Below, one piece after another: positions 1 through 7,589 of a stretch of DNA of 35,643 nt; positions within the stretch are counted from its first letter, which is position 1; each line of letters begins with the position of its first letter. The stretch covers positions 1 through 35,643 of the IMG/VR virus record IMGVR_UViG_3300021185_002042. The stretch is one strand, 5' to 3'. This DNA is from a virus. The translations under genes were made by a program, and so were the position numbers. Below the pieces are notes generated by a model that made no database searches, was not told the origin of the DNA, and saw only the letters and a program-made list of their open reading frames with translations.

Positions 1-139
1 ATCGAAGAAAGTGGAACGGGATGCCGAGCGAGAAAAAGCTGGGTATAGTAAGCGAGCAATCGCCGCCCGAAAGAATGCCAAGAAACTTAGTGGAGGGAAA
101 GATTTCCGCTTAGTATCTGCAATTGATGCGACTACCTTT
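1..139. repeat. Left copy of 139-bp terminal overlap
   Basis: These bases recur at the right end of the window with one difference, G at position 13 here against T in the other copy. The difference is silent: both codons encode Val in the gene crossing the junction. Because an intact reading frame runs through the join, the repeat is best read as the overlap of a circular or circularly permuted genome assembled as a linear contig. A packaged direct terminal repeat is less likely. Confidence 0.9.
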
Positions 140-235
140 CTCAGACATGAGATCCAAAACAAGGGCTGTATGTCTGATTCAGAATATCGCCGAGACTTCG
201 CAAAATCGAACCCCGAAACGGTAATCGGAAGTTAG
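2..235 (+). CDS. Small basic phage protein, 3' part of gene crossing the junction
   Basis: This is the C-terminal part of a gene whose start lies at the right end of the window. Joined there, the protein is about 101 residues and starts MSLNIIVKGG. It is rich in Lys, Arg and charged helix (VERDAEREKAGYSKRAIAAR), with no membrane segment or recognisable catalytic motif. It sits directly after the major capsid gene and its terminator, and its stop abuts the ATG of the adaptor gene. That position suggests a small head or connector accessory protein, but I do not recognise the family. A GTG at position 11 could be mistaken for a start; the continuous frame across the junction argues against it. 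Confidence 0.75.
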   Translation, partial: SKKVERDAEREKAGYSKRAIAARKNAKKLSGGKDFRLVSAIDATTFLRHEIQNKGCMSDSEYRRDFAKSNPETVIGS

Positions 236-868
236 ATGCGGACTGTAACCTATACCGAACTTAAAAATCGATTCACCTCGGCCATCGGGGTGGATACTTT
301 ATTATCGGTAGAAGAAACAGCATTCAAGAACTCGTTAAACGACCGAGTAAAGGGGGCATGGACCCGCGCACAATGGCCCGAGCTAATGACAGTAGTGGAG
401 AAGACTGTTGCCGCCGTTACCTCGCCAATCGTGGCAGACAAAGCGGTTCAGATAGACAACGATGCCAATCTAATGGATGTGTTTTCGGTCTTCGATAAGA
501 ATCCATTATCAGATCGCACAGCATTCAAATTAGATTACAATTTAATCAATGGGTATTTAGTTTTACCCGCCAATTCTTCACAGGATTCAGTATTCGTAAT
601 GGGCAACCAGGTAACTCCATCGAGTTATGGTGAGTCAGGCGATCCCGACCTCCCAAGATTCTTGGAGAGGTACTTACTTTTAGCGACCATTTCCGACTGG
701 TACAAATCAGACGGCCAGTTGGAGAAATCAATGCAACAGGAACAAATGGCAGAAGAAACCTTGGCACTCGAAATCGACCGAGTCGAACGCCTAGAAGGAA
801 TGAATAAAATATCGGTCAACACTTATCCAAGCTACAGCTTCGGAGTTAACATTTTAACCACAGTATAA
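236..868 (+). CDS. Probable head-tail adaptor/connector protein
   Basis: A 210-residue, mostly helical protein starting MRTVTYTELKNRF, with its ATG immediately after the preceding stop. Its place after the capsid gene and before the tail proteins, its length, and an N-terminal helix followed by a short-helix pattern (ELKNRFTSAIG, then TAFKNSLNDRVKGAW) fit the small adaptor proteins that dock under the portal in short-tailed phages (P22 gp4-like role). The C-terminal half has repeated acidic and Gln-rich helices (DGQLEKSMQQEQMAEETLAL). There is no signal peptide or membrane segment. Function is inferred from position and general architecture; no catalytic motif is visible. Alternatives are a minor head protein or tail completion protein. 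Confidence 0.6.
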   Translation: MRTVTYTELKNRFTSAIGVDTLLSVEETAFKNSLNDRVKGAWTRAQWPELMTVVEKTVAAVTSPIVADKAVQIDNDANLMDVFSVFDKNPLSDRTAFKLDYNLINGYLVLPANSSQDSVFVMGNQVTPSSYGESGDPDLPRFLERYLLLATISDWYKSDGQLEKSMQQEQMAEETLALEIDRVERLEGMNKISVNTYPSYSFGVNILTTV

Positions 869-872
869 AATT

Positions 873-1142
873 ATGGGATTATCAGCAATTAATGTAAATA
901 ACAGCATGGGTAGCAATGGCTGTGCCTATGCCAACGATACCGCTAATCACACAAACGGCACAGATGGCTGGACTGCAATCCAATTCACGGAGGACTCGGT
1001 CCTTGCCGCTCTAGTCGGCAAAATGGATGACTCAGCGGACTTAATTTCCGATGCAGTTACCTTTGCGGCTGGGCAAGTTCTGTATGTACCTTGCACATCG
1101 GTTTCGCTCACTTCGGGAGCTTGCATCTTGTACAAAGGATAA
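873..1142 (+). CDS. Small virion-type protein, unknown function
   Basis: An 89-residue protein rich in Ala, Ser, Thr, Asn and Asp (MGLSAINVNNSMGSNGCAYA), with predicted beta-rich character (TFAAGQVLYVPCTSVSLTSG) and four Cys. It begins 4 bases after the adaptor stop and lies in the virion operon. The composition resembles small fibre-associated or decoration proteins, but no family is recognised. The likely role is structural, from context only. Confidence 0.6.
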   Translation: MGLSAINVNNSMGSNGCAYANDTANHTNGTDGWTAIQFTEDSVLAALVGKMDDSADLISDAVTFAAGQVLYVPCTSVSLTSGACILYKG

Positions 1143-1145
1143 GCG

Positions 1146-1289
1146 ATGCCGGATCTCGCACTAGGGCTGATGATAGGGGAGGCGGATGCAGATTCGCACA
1201 TTCCGCCCATCGGAGTCGATGGTGCAATTCAAGCAGAAAGCGGACCCTATTTAAACACAGAAGACGGAAACATTTTAGCATTTGATTAA
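1146..1289 (+). CDS. Short acidic protein, unknown
   Basis: A 47-residue reading frame that fills the gap between two virion genes: ATG three bases after the previous stop, TAA eleven bases before the next ATG. The product starts MPDLALGLMIGEADADSH and is acidic, with no Lys or Arg at all and no membrane segment. Tight packing between neighbours and use of the same strand support it as real; no function can be assigned. A longer reading frame on the opposite strand covers the same DNA but is less plausible. Confidence 0.5.
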   Translation: MPDLALGLMIGEADADSHIPPIGVDGAIQAESGPYLNTEDGNILAFD

Positions 1290-1300
1290 GGAAAAATATT

Positions 1301-2095
1301 ATGGCAAATCGGCGCATTAGTTCACTTTCATCTCTCGGCGGAACCCCAAATACCGCAGATATTATCCCAATCACCGATGTCTCGGACACCACTGGTTCGG
1401 CACAAGGTACAACAAAAAAAGTAACTGTTGCCAACCTAGTAGCCGCCGCCCCACAAGGGGATTTACTCGCATCCAATAATTTATCTGATGTTGCGAATGC
1501 CGGAACGAGTCGGACGAATCTTGGACTTGGTACAGCAGCAGTCGCAAACACAGGTACATCGAATGGTAATGTAGTAGTGTTGGATGCAGTTGGGTTGCCA
1601 GCGATTAACGGATCGCAATTAACTAACTTACCTGCAGCAGCAGTAGACGGCACAGCAGTTACTTCAACAGGAGAAACAGGAGCTACTAAATTCTTACGAG
1701 AAGACGGAGATGGTACTTGTTCATTCAATGATATTGTAGTTGGGGATGCTCAACTAAGAGGCACGGACAATCCACACATCGGAGCATTTCCAAATCAATC
1801 CTTCTTAGTAGTAGATAATCCGACTAACTCAGTGATGCTAGCTTCAGATGCTGACGGAACTTTAAATATTATAAACTCGTTAGGTAAGTTTGCAATAACA
1901 GTTGGCTTGTCAGTCTCAGAAGATTCAACAGAACCTGACATTGAAATCACCACAACATCAGGAACTTACTCAGTTATAACAGGAGACTCAGATGGCTTAG
2001 GTGCAAATGGGCTACCTATTAGACAAGGCTTTAACACTCCTGATATAGGAGCAAACCCATCACCACTTTTAATCTCAGGCGGTTCAATCGCTTAA
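1301..2095 (+). CDS. Tail fibre-like protein
   Basis: A 264-residue protein with an N-terminal segment (MANRRISSLSSLGGTPNTAD, then DIIPITDVS) typical of fibre attachment regions. Low-complexity Ala/Thr/Gly/Asn repeats follow (LASNNLSDVANAGTSRTNLG, NGSQLTNLPAA), as in shafts of trimeric phage fibres. The C-terminal half is beta-rich and acidic. The start has an AAGGAAAAATATT leader. Codon choice changes around base 1640-1740, with more TCA, ACA and GGA codons after it, so the distal part may have been exchanged separately from the base. It heads a group of three surface proteins, so receptor binding is the likely job. Confidence 0.75.
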   Translation: MANRRISSLSSLGGTPNTADIIPITDVSDTTGSAQGTTKKVTVANLVAAAPQGDLLASNNLSDVANAGTSRTNLGLGTAAVANTGTSNGNVVVLDAVGLPAINGSQLTNLPAAAVDGTAVTSTGETGATKFLREDGDGTCSFNDIVVGDAQLRGTDNPHIGAFPNQSFLVVDNPTNSVMLASDADGTLNIINSLGKFAITVGLSVSEDSTEPDIEITTTSGTYSVITGDSDGLGANGLPIRQGFNTPDIGANPSPLLISGGSIA

Positions 2096-2118
2096 CTCAA
2101 TCTTAACTAATACTCATC

Positions 2119-2988
2119 ATGTCTATAGCATCCATTCAATCTAAATACCCATCCGCCATTTGGTACGATTCCAATCATGGAGGAACAAACTCAGGTACGC
2201 TTGATAACCCGTACACCTCCCTTAATACTGCAATGACTAATGCTTCTAGTGGAGGAGTTATCGCCATTCTTAACGGCACACACTCCGAAGATGCTCAAGT
2301 TACTCTCCCAAAATCACTTACCTTTGTAGGCGAAAGCACACAGGCTGTTTTATCTACTTCAGGAAGTACTTACGGAGGTGCGATTAATGCAAGAAATACC
2401 TCCTACTCAATCAAGTTGGAATCCCTTAAAGTTTCCCATAATTCATCATCTGCTACCTATGGGTTAATAGCGGCTGGGAATGTAGTGGGAGCAACTGTTA
2501 CAGTTGAAGGCTGTATTTTAGAGATGGGGTCACTCACACTAACAGCCACAAATAGAGGTTGGTTTAGTGGACACAGTTCGCCTACAACATCTCTTACATT
2601 AAGCGATTCTGTGATCCTTGGAGGAAGTTCATCAAGTGCTTATGGAGCAATAGTCGGAGGTGATGCCTTCCAAGACGGCTACAACCAAATAGACTTACAA
2701 CGAAACACCATCGTACTCACAGGCGGTTTAGCTACTAAACTTTCGAGTTACTCAAGTGGAATCACATCCTCAACCTTTAAAAACAACATTTTCGTAGGGA
2801 ATGAGAATAGTGAAACGATTGGTTATACTCCTTTAATTTACAAAAATAATTGTTTTAATAACACAGGAGAGACAAGTGGAGGGACAGATAACTTATTTGA
2901 AACAGACCCACTATTCGTAGATGCCGCAAACGGCGACTATCGCCTTCGCCCATCCTCACCTTGCATCAACGCAGGTACAGCTTCCTAA
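2119..2988 (+). CDS. Right-handed parallel beta-helix surface protein
   Basis: A 289-residue protein with the signature of secreted beta-helix proteins. It has an N-terminal WYDSNHGG...DNPYTSLNTAM segment, then rungs rich in Ser/Thr/Val/Gly/Asn, and a closing motif DPLFVDAANGDYRLRPSSPC followed by INAGT. That closing motif is common in DUF1565/pectate-lyase-like repeats of environmental bacteria. No signal peptide is present, as expected for a virion protein. It follows the fibre gene and precedes the LamG-like gene. It probably forms a tailspike or fibre head that binds, and perhaps cleaves, surface polysaccharide; catalytic residues cannot be assigned by eye. Base composition is AT-richer than the replication genes, consistent with exchange of host-range genes. 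Confidence 0.75.
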   Translation: MSIASIQSKYPSAIWYDSNHGGTNSGTLDNPYTSLNTAMTNASSGGVIAILNGTHSEDAQVTLPKSLTFVGESTQAVLSTSGSTYGGAINARNTSYSIKLESLKVSHNSSSATYGLIAAGNVVGATVTVEGCILEMGSLTLTATNRGWFSGHSSPTTSLTLSDSVILGGSSSSAYGAIVGGDAFQDGYNQIDLQRNTIVLTGGLATKLSSYSSGITSSTFKNNIFVGNENSETIGYTPLIYKNNCFNNTGETSGGTDNLFETDPLFVDAANGDYRLRPSSPCINAGTAS

Positions 2989-2991
2989 GTC

Positions 2992-4158
2992 ATGGCACAG
3001 CAAAAGTTAGGACGCAAGGATTACTCCATCGCTGTTAAGACAGGGAGTGCCAGCAACGATCACTTAAAGTTTGCGAGAGAGGCGAGTAAGGGTGAGATGT
3101 TTTACAACACCTTCGATGATAAACTTTACATCGCAGCTAGTGATGCTGGTGCTGGGGATGCTTCTTTAAAGGACTTTAGTTCTGCTTTCTTTAGCACTGT
3201 AGCGGAAACAACAACCGCTCGTACACTTAGTGATAGTGATAACGGTAAAGTCATAGTTTGCACGAACTCTGCAACCATAACTGTTACTATTCCATCTTCC
3301 CTTACTGCTGGTTTTAATTGCAAATTAGTACAAGGTGGGTCAGGTCTTGTTGGTGTAGTGGCTGGTTCGGGAGTAACTTTATCTGCAATAGGTGGTAAGA
3401 ACTTCACAGTCAATCAATATCAAACTGTAGATTTAATAAACTACGCATCTAACTCTTATGTTTTAGATAGTATAGCTTTACAGACTGACCCAGCAGCGTG
3501 GAGTGGTAACGCTCACTCATTAAGTTTTGATGGAGTTGATGATGGATGCTCATTTAGTTCAACGACTTTTTCAGGAGCTAAATCAATATCAGCTTGGGTT
3601 AAATTTTCAGATGTAGGGTCAGGCGTAGGCATAGCTAGTATTATCGGAGGCATAAATAACCCTTACTTAGCTTGGAATCCTTCTAACAAATATATCTATT
3701 GGCAAGACGGAACAACAAACGCACGATACAAAAATTACACAGGGACGATTGATACTAGCACATGGTTTCATGTAATGGCTATAGATAATAGTTCGGGTTC
3801 AGTCGGTAATTGTAATTTTTATGTCAACGGAAATAATTTAGGAACTCCAGCACCTACAGCCAACTCATCAAACCCTGGAGATTTTACAGTCCAGTATATA
3901 GGACGAAGTAATTTCGGGCAGTATTTTCCTGGAGTTATTGATGAGGTAGCTATTTGGAACTCTGATCAAACAAGCAATGTATCGTCAATTTATAACAGCG
4001 GATCACCTGACGATTTAAGTTCTCTTTCCCCTTTGCATTGGTGGAGAATGGGAGACTTTGAGGGTGGTGCATCTTCTTCAGTCAAAGACCAAGGAAACGC
4101 AACAACAACTATAGATCTAACTGTGAATGGAGCAACCGCATCAGTCGATGTACCTTAA
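2992..4158 (+). CDS. Tail protein with C-terminal LamG/concanavalin-like domain
   Basis: A 388-residue protein. Residues about 1-70 (MAQQKLGRKDYSIAVKTGSA, LKFAREASKGEMFYNTFDDK) look like a phage fibre base or attachment region. Residues about 90-160 form a beta-rich linker. From about residue 175 a LamG/laminin-G-like jelly roll is recognisable: LSFDGVDDGCSF, ISAWVKFSD, WFHVMAIDNSSG, FYVNGNNLGT, GVIDEVAIWN, then LHWWRMGD. Such domains bind carbohydrate. It starts three bases after the beta-helix gene and completes a fibre/beta-helix/LamG receptor-binding group. Only binding is inferred; no hydrolase motif is visible. Confidence 0.8.
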   Translation: MAQQKLGRKDYSIAVKTGSASNDHLKFAREASKGEMFYNTFDDKLYIAASDAGAGDASLKDFSSAFFSTVAETTTARTLSDSDNGKVIVCTNSATITVTIPSSLTAGFNCKLVQGGSGLVGVVAGSGVTLSAIGGKNFTVNQYQTVDLINYASNSYVLDSIALQTDPAAWSGNAHSLSFDGVDDGCSFSSTTFSGAKSISAWVKFSDVGSGVGIASIIGGINNPYLAWNPSNKYIYWQDGTTNARYKNYTGTIDTSTWFHVMAIDNSSGSVGNCNFYVNGNNLGTPAPTANSSNPGDFTVQYIGRSNFGQYFPGVIDEVAIWNSDQTSNVSSIYNSGSPDDLSSLSPLHWWRMGDFEGGASSSVKDQGNATTTIDLTVNGATASVDVP

Positions 4159-4164
4159 TTAATT

Positions 4165-4398
4165 ATGAGAAAATATGTAATAATAAGTGCCGATGAAGTT
4201 AATGAGGTAGACTTTAATAAAGTAATAGAACAATCAGCAAATGATCTTCGATACTCGTCTGATAGTTCAAAAACTATCGTTAAGTACGAAGGAACTCAAC
4301 CATCATTCCTCTCAGGAAAGACCGAATATACATGGGTTGAAATAATGACAATTCTAGCAACAGACGAGTGGACTCCTGACGAACCTCCTGGCGAATGA
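4165..4398 (+). CDS. Conserved small phage protein of unknown function
   Basis: A 77-residue acidic protein starting MRKYVIISADEVNEVDFNKV. It contains LRYSSDSSKTIVKYEG and ends with a Trp/Pro-rich acidic tail (DEWTPDEPPGE). I recall similar short proteins next to fibre genes in environmental short-tailed phages, but their role is unknown to me. It overlaps the next gene by four bases (ATGA). It may be a fibre chaperone or small structural protein; this is a guess from context. Confidence 0.65.
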   Translation: MRKYVIISADEVNEVDFNKVIEQSANDLRYSSDSSKTIVKYEGTQPSFLSGKTEYTWVEIMTILATDEWTPDEPPGE

Positions 4399-4856
4399 TC
4401 TACACCGCCATAATAGTATTGGCGCTATGCCTCACAGGATGTTCGATGCGCTCTGTTTACCCAACACTTGGCGGTATAGCTGGTGGTGGAGTAGGTAGTC
4501 TAGGTGGCCCAGGTACTGCGGCACTTGGTGCTGGTGCAGGTGTACTTGCTGGTGAGGCACTTAAAAACAAAGATGCCCTCATCGAAGCAGAAGAAAAGCT
4601 TGATTTACTTACACACGGAGATGTGAGTGAGTTAGTTGCAAAGGGCATGGAAAGTCACAAAACAGGTTTCGATGCCTTCACCTCCTACATAAAGAAAATT
4701 CTAATCGGAGCGGCCATCCTCCTCGGAGGCTACCTCGCCATTCCAATCTTCGTGGCAAAACGCACTGCCCGTCAATGCTCTCAAACTGAAGCAATTAAAC
4801 ATCAGACTCGCGCACCATTCCCCGTAAAACCTCCCTCCCGAAATGAGAAATCTTGA
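4395..4856 (+). CDS. Lipoprotein with C-terminal membrane helix; candidate unimolecular spanin
   Basis: A 153-residue protein with a lipoprotein signal peptide ending in the lipobox LTGC (Cys16). A glycine-zipper stretch follows (about residues 26-53, AGGGVGSLGGPGTAALGAGA), then a charged helical segment (about 54-100) and a hydrophobic helix (about 102-121, ILIGAAILLGGYLAIPIFV) followed by Lys-Arg. An outer-membrane lipid anchor plus an inner-membrane helix in one chain is the plan of unimolecular spanins such as T1 gp11, which disrupt the outer membrane at the end of lysis. The extra 30-residue basic tail is unusual. The next two genes encode tiny membrane proteins, supporting a lysis cassette. 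The alternative is a glycine-zipper lipoprotein acting in entry. Confidence 0.55.
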   Translation: MIYTAIIVLALCLTGCSMRSVYPTLGGIAGGGVGSLGGPGTAALGAGAGVLAGEALKNKDALIEAEEKLDLLTHGDVSELVAKGMESHKTGFDAFTSYIKKILIGAAILLGGYLAIPIFVAKRTARQCSQTEAIKHQTRAPFPVKPPSRNEKS

Positions 4857-4959
4857 ATTATTAAGAGACAAGTTCTTGGACATGTCGAAAAAAGCTAAAA
4901 TGATAACCATATTTGCGGGACTAGTCGTTGGCATCATCATAATCGATTGGCTTTTCTAA
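4843..4959 (+). CDS. Tiny single-pass membrane protein, holin-like candidate
   Basis: A 38-residue reading frame overlapping the end of the lipoprotein gene by 14 bases. A basic amphipathic N-terminal half (MRNLELLRDKFLDMSKKAK) is followed by one hydrophobic helix, ITIFAGLVVGIIIIDWLF, running to the C-terminus. Size, topology and place beside another tiny membrane protein fit a holin, antiholin or pinholin-like role. There is no sequence family I can name. Its stop overlaps the next ATG (TAATG). Confidence 0.55.
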   Translation: MRNLELLRDKFLDMSKKAKMITIFAGLVVGIIIIDWLF

Positions 4960-5102
4960 TGGATCGCACTGCACTAGCTGGTTTTGGTGGCTCGTTAGCG
5001 AGCATAAGCGGATCTCTACATGAAATCGTAGGTTTAATTGCCGGGGCTATGACAATCATTTACATGGCGGTCAAGATTTACCAAGAAATAAAGAACAAGT
5101 GA
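4959..5102 (+). CDS. Small membrane protein, probable holin
   Basis: A 47-residue protein starting MDRTALAGFGGSLASISGSL, with one hydrophobic segment (about residues 22-40, HEIVGLIAGAMTIIYMAVKI) and a Lys-rich C-terminus (YQEIKNK). This layout (short polar N-terminus, one membrane helix, basic tail) is typical of small phage holins. It is translationally coupled on both sides, starting in the preceding TAATG and ending in GTGA with the next gene. A copy of the 10-mer GCGGATCTCT lies inside it. Confidence 0.6.
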   Translation: MDRTALAGFGGSLASISGSLHEIVGLIAGAMTIIYMAVKIYQEIKNK

Positions 5103-7579
5103 GTAGATATCGTTCATACGGCAAACTAGACGATCCATTCACCTCAGAGGGGGATACTTTCTTTCTGCGGATGAATGCCCGTTTGCGGCCTAATCAGCTA
5201 AAGCCTGGTGAGGTAGCTTTGTCGAAGAATGGTCGGATGAATAAGGACGGGACTTGGCAGACTCGCAAAGGTTTATCGACTCTGTTTGGATCGATCACTT
5301 CGGGAGTAAATGCGATCCGATTGCCTTGGATTGTCTTGTCGGCTCAGAGGCAGAGCAATGTGGTAACTTTAGTTTTAAATGCAACACCTTCACTTTCATT
5401 TATACCTGGTGATGATTTTCATGTTGATGACCTTGATGCTTCAGTAGATGGCACACAAACTTTAGCTTCAGTCAATTTCACAACTAAGACTCTGACTTTT
5501 GCCAACAGTGGATCAGATACTACTTTTACAGTAAAGGGTGAAAGTGTAGGGAATACTTCCGTGGTCGCTTCCGGCACGGCAATTGGTACAACTTTAAAGT
5601 TTCAAGGAGGGGATGCAAGTGACCCTGATAATTATTATTTTACCCTCAACGACAACGGAGTAAATGAAGTCTTCGGCTCGGCAGTTTTCTCAGATGCCAC
5701 ATCGAATAATGATGACTATATTTTTACGGCCACCGATACGACCTGTATCATTCTGCGCCTGAAAGACTCTGCACTTTTTAAGTGTCGGTATGAGGCGGGT
5801 GGGGAGTCAGTCGATGGACCGGTTCAAATGACTCAAGGACTCGGGAAGATGTATATCTTTCGCACTCGACAAACAACTCTCGAGGCCAGCCCAGCAGTTC
5901 AGCGAGTGGATATCACATCGGCATCGCAAAGTGGGCAGACAATAACAGTAAATGCAACCGCACATGGCCGCTCGGCGAATGATTATGTTACCTTAACCGG
6001 TTTAGGAAATTGGACCAATAATCCGAATGACTGTTACCAGGTGGCAACTGCATCGACAAATCAGTTCACCGTCACGATGGCAACCAGCCAAAATACAACC
6101 TTTAATGTTTCCGGCGCACAGGTAGAATTTTTCTTGGATTTTAGTAGAGTTGCGAACGGAACTTACACCGCACCGCTTTACCTGACTGACACCACAACAG
6201 TAGCACAGGACGGAGTGGTAACAATGGATATAAATAGCCACGGACTATCCGCTGGGGATGACTTAACTATTCAGTCCGGCACAAGCCCGTTCGATTTATT
6301 TGCCGACCAAAAAGTCAGAGTTACGGGAGCGCCAACAGCCAATCAATTTACTTTTAATTTAGAAGTCGCTAATGTCTCTATCGGAGATTCAAAAACTCTG
6401 ACAGTCAATAAACCCCTTGCAGTTGGGAAAGGCTATATCCATCAACCCGCCGCACCTTGGGGAGTGGTTCACGAACGAAGACTGTGGATGCCTTACTGGT
6501 ATACCTCGGATGTCAATCCCACGGACCGAGGAATAAGGGATGAAATTGTAGCATCCGACATCATGGATTTCGATACTGTAGATGTAATCGGCAATCAGTT
6601 TAGGCCGTCTGCCGGGCAAAGTGATTACCTCGTTCAGCTTACTCCCTTTACCAAGGATTCGCTAGTAGTATTTAATCGAAAATCGATCCATCTTATGAGT
6701 GGGATAAGCGGATCTCTCGCTGATGTTTCGACCAATGTGGTAACTACAGAGATCGGATGCTCGGCAAGGAAGTCTGTTGTCCAAGTAGCCAATCAGATAA
6801 TGTTTTTATCGGACCAAGGTATATATTCAGTCGAATTTCTTGACGCTTATAATTTACGGGGAACAGGCACACCAATTTCCGAAACCATCCAGCCATTTAT
6901 CGACCGAATTAACCAAGACTATGTTCATCTGTCTTGCGGAGTTTATTTCGATAATAAATATTGGCTGGCCTTACCATTAGACATTGTTCCTGGGAGCGGA
7001 GATGCGACTAAGCTTAACACTATAATCGTGTACAGCTTCCTTAATGGTGGCTTTGAAAGTATTGATACAGTTAACTCCACCGAGTTTGCGATTCGTGAAT
7101 TAATAGTAGGCAAAGAAGGTTCTCAGAATGCACTTTACCTAACCACAGAAGAAGGTGGAATCCACAAAGTCGATGGAGCGGATGGCGGAGATGTGGTAAG
7201 CATGACTGCCGGTCAGGCGGCTCCCGAAACAATAGCAGTAGTATCTCAATGTACAACTCGCCAATATGATGCTGATACTGCCGATAGGAAAATGTTTGCC
7301 CGTTCCGAGCTACATATAAAAAGCTCAGATGAAGGACTTTCCGATGGCGATATTAGTTTTATAACTGAAGATCCCGACTCTACATCCACGGCCACATCAA
7401 TATCCACTCTGCTGGGCAGTACATTACCGGCAAGCGAAGATTCCTCGATTCGATTGGGAGTAAGAAAAAGGGGATTCGGCATACAGACGGACTTTAAGCC
7501 CACAGCGGGCAGACCATTTTTAAGGGCAGTTAAGATAGATGCCCGAATAACAGACAGAAGTACCACAAGCATTTCATAG
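5099..7579 (+). CDS. Large tail hub/stabilisation-like protein
   Basis: An 826-residue protein starting at GTG, which overlaps the previous stop. The N-terminal signature (SYGKLDDPFTSEGDTFFLRM, then NARLRPNQLKPGEVALSKNG and WQTRKGL) is typical of proteins forming the tail nozzle or head-tail stabilisation hub in short-tailed phages (P22 gp10 or T7 gp12-like role). The middle is made of beta-rich repeats (ITSASQSGQTITVNATAHGR, NGTYTAPLYLTD, VTMDINSHGLSAGDDLTIQS). The second half has a beta-propeller-like pattern (WMPYWYTSD, LVVFNRKSIHLMSGISG, IMFLSDQGIYSVEF, KYWLALPLDI). No enzyme motif is visible. The length and the absence of tape measure or tube genes fit a podovirus tail. Confidence 0.7.
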   Translation: MSRYRSYGKLDDPFTSEGDTFFLRMNARLRPNQLKPGEVALSKNGRMNKDGTWQTRKGLSTLFGSITSGVNAIRLPWIVLSAQRQSNVVTLVLNATPSLSFIPGDDFHVDDLDASVDGTQTLASVNFTTKTLTFANSGSDTTFTVKGESVGNTSVVASGTAIGTTLKFQGGDASDPDNYYFTLNDNGVNEVFGSAVFSDATSNNDDYIFTATDTTCIILRLKDSALFKCRYEAGGESVDGPVQMTQGLGKMYIFRTRQTTLEASPAVQRVDITSASQSGQTITVNATAHGRSANDYVTLTGLGNWTNNPNDCYQVATASTNQFTVTMATSQNTTFNVSGAQVEFFLDFSRVANGTYTAPLYLTDTTTVAQDGVVTMDINSHGLSAGDDLTIQSGTSPFDLFADQKVRVTGAPTANQFTFNLEVANVSIGDSKTLTVNKPLAVGKGYIHQPAAPWGVVHERRLWMPYWYTSDVNPTDRGIRDEIVASDIMDFDTVDVIGNQFRPSAGQSDYLVQLTPFTKDSLVVFNRKSIHLMSGISGSLADVSTNVVTTEIGCSARKSVVQVANQIMFLSDQGIYSVEFLDAYNLRGTGTPISETIQPFIDRINQDYVHLSCGVYFDNKYWLALPLDIVPGSGDATKLNTIIVYSFLNGGFESIDTVNSTEFAIRELIVGKEGSQNALYLTTEEGGIHKVDGADGGDVVSMTAGQAAPETIAVVSQCTTRQYDADTADRKMFARSELHIKSSDEGLSDGDISFITEDPDSTSTATSISTLLGSTLPASEDSSIRLGVRKRGFGIQTDFKPTAGRPFLRAVKIDARITDRSTTSIS

Positions 7580-7589
7580 GAGAAAAATT

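Noticed and set aside
1-139. Packaged direct terminal repeat
   Set aside because: The repeat lies wholly inside a gene whose frame is restored only by joining the ends, and its length is near an assembler word size. Coverage data would be needed to revive the idea.
1108-1728. 206-codon open frame on the minus strand opposite the fibre gene
   Set aside because: It lies antisense to fibre and two small genes, its product is low-complexity Pro/Ala/Val, and no ribosome site or promoter stands before it. It is explained by the repetitive fibre sequence.
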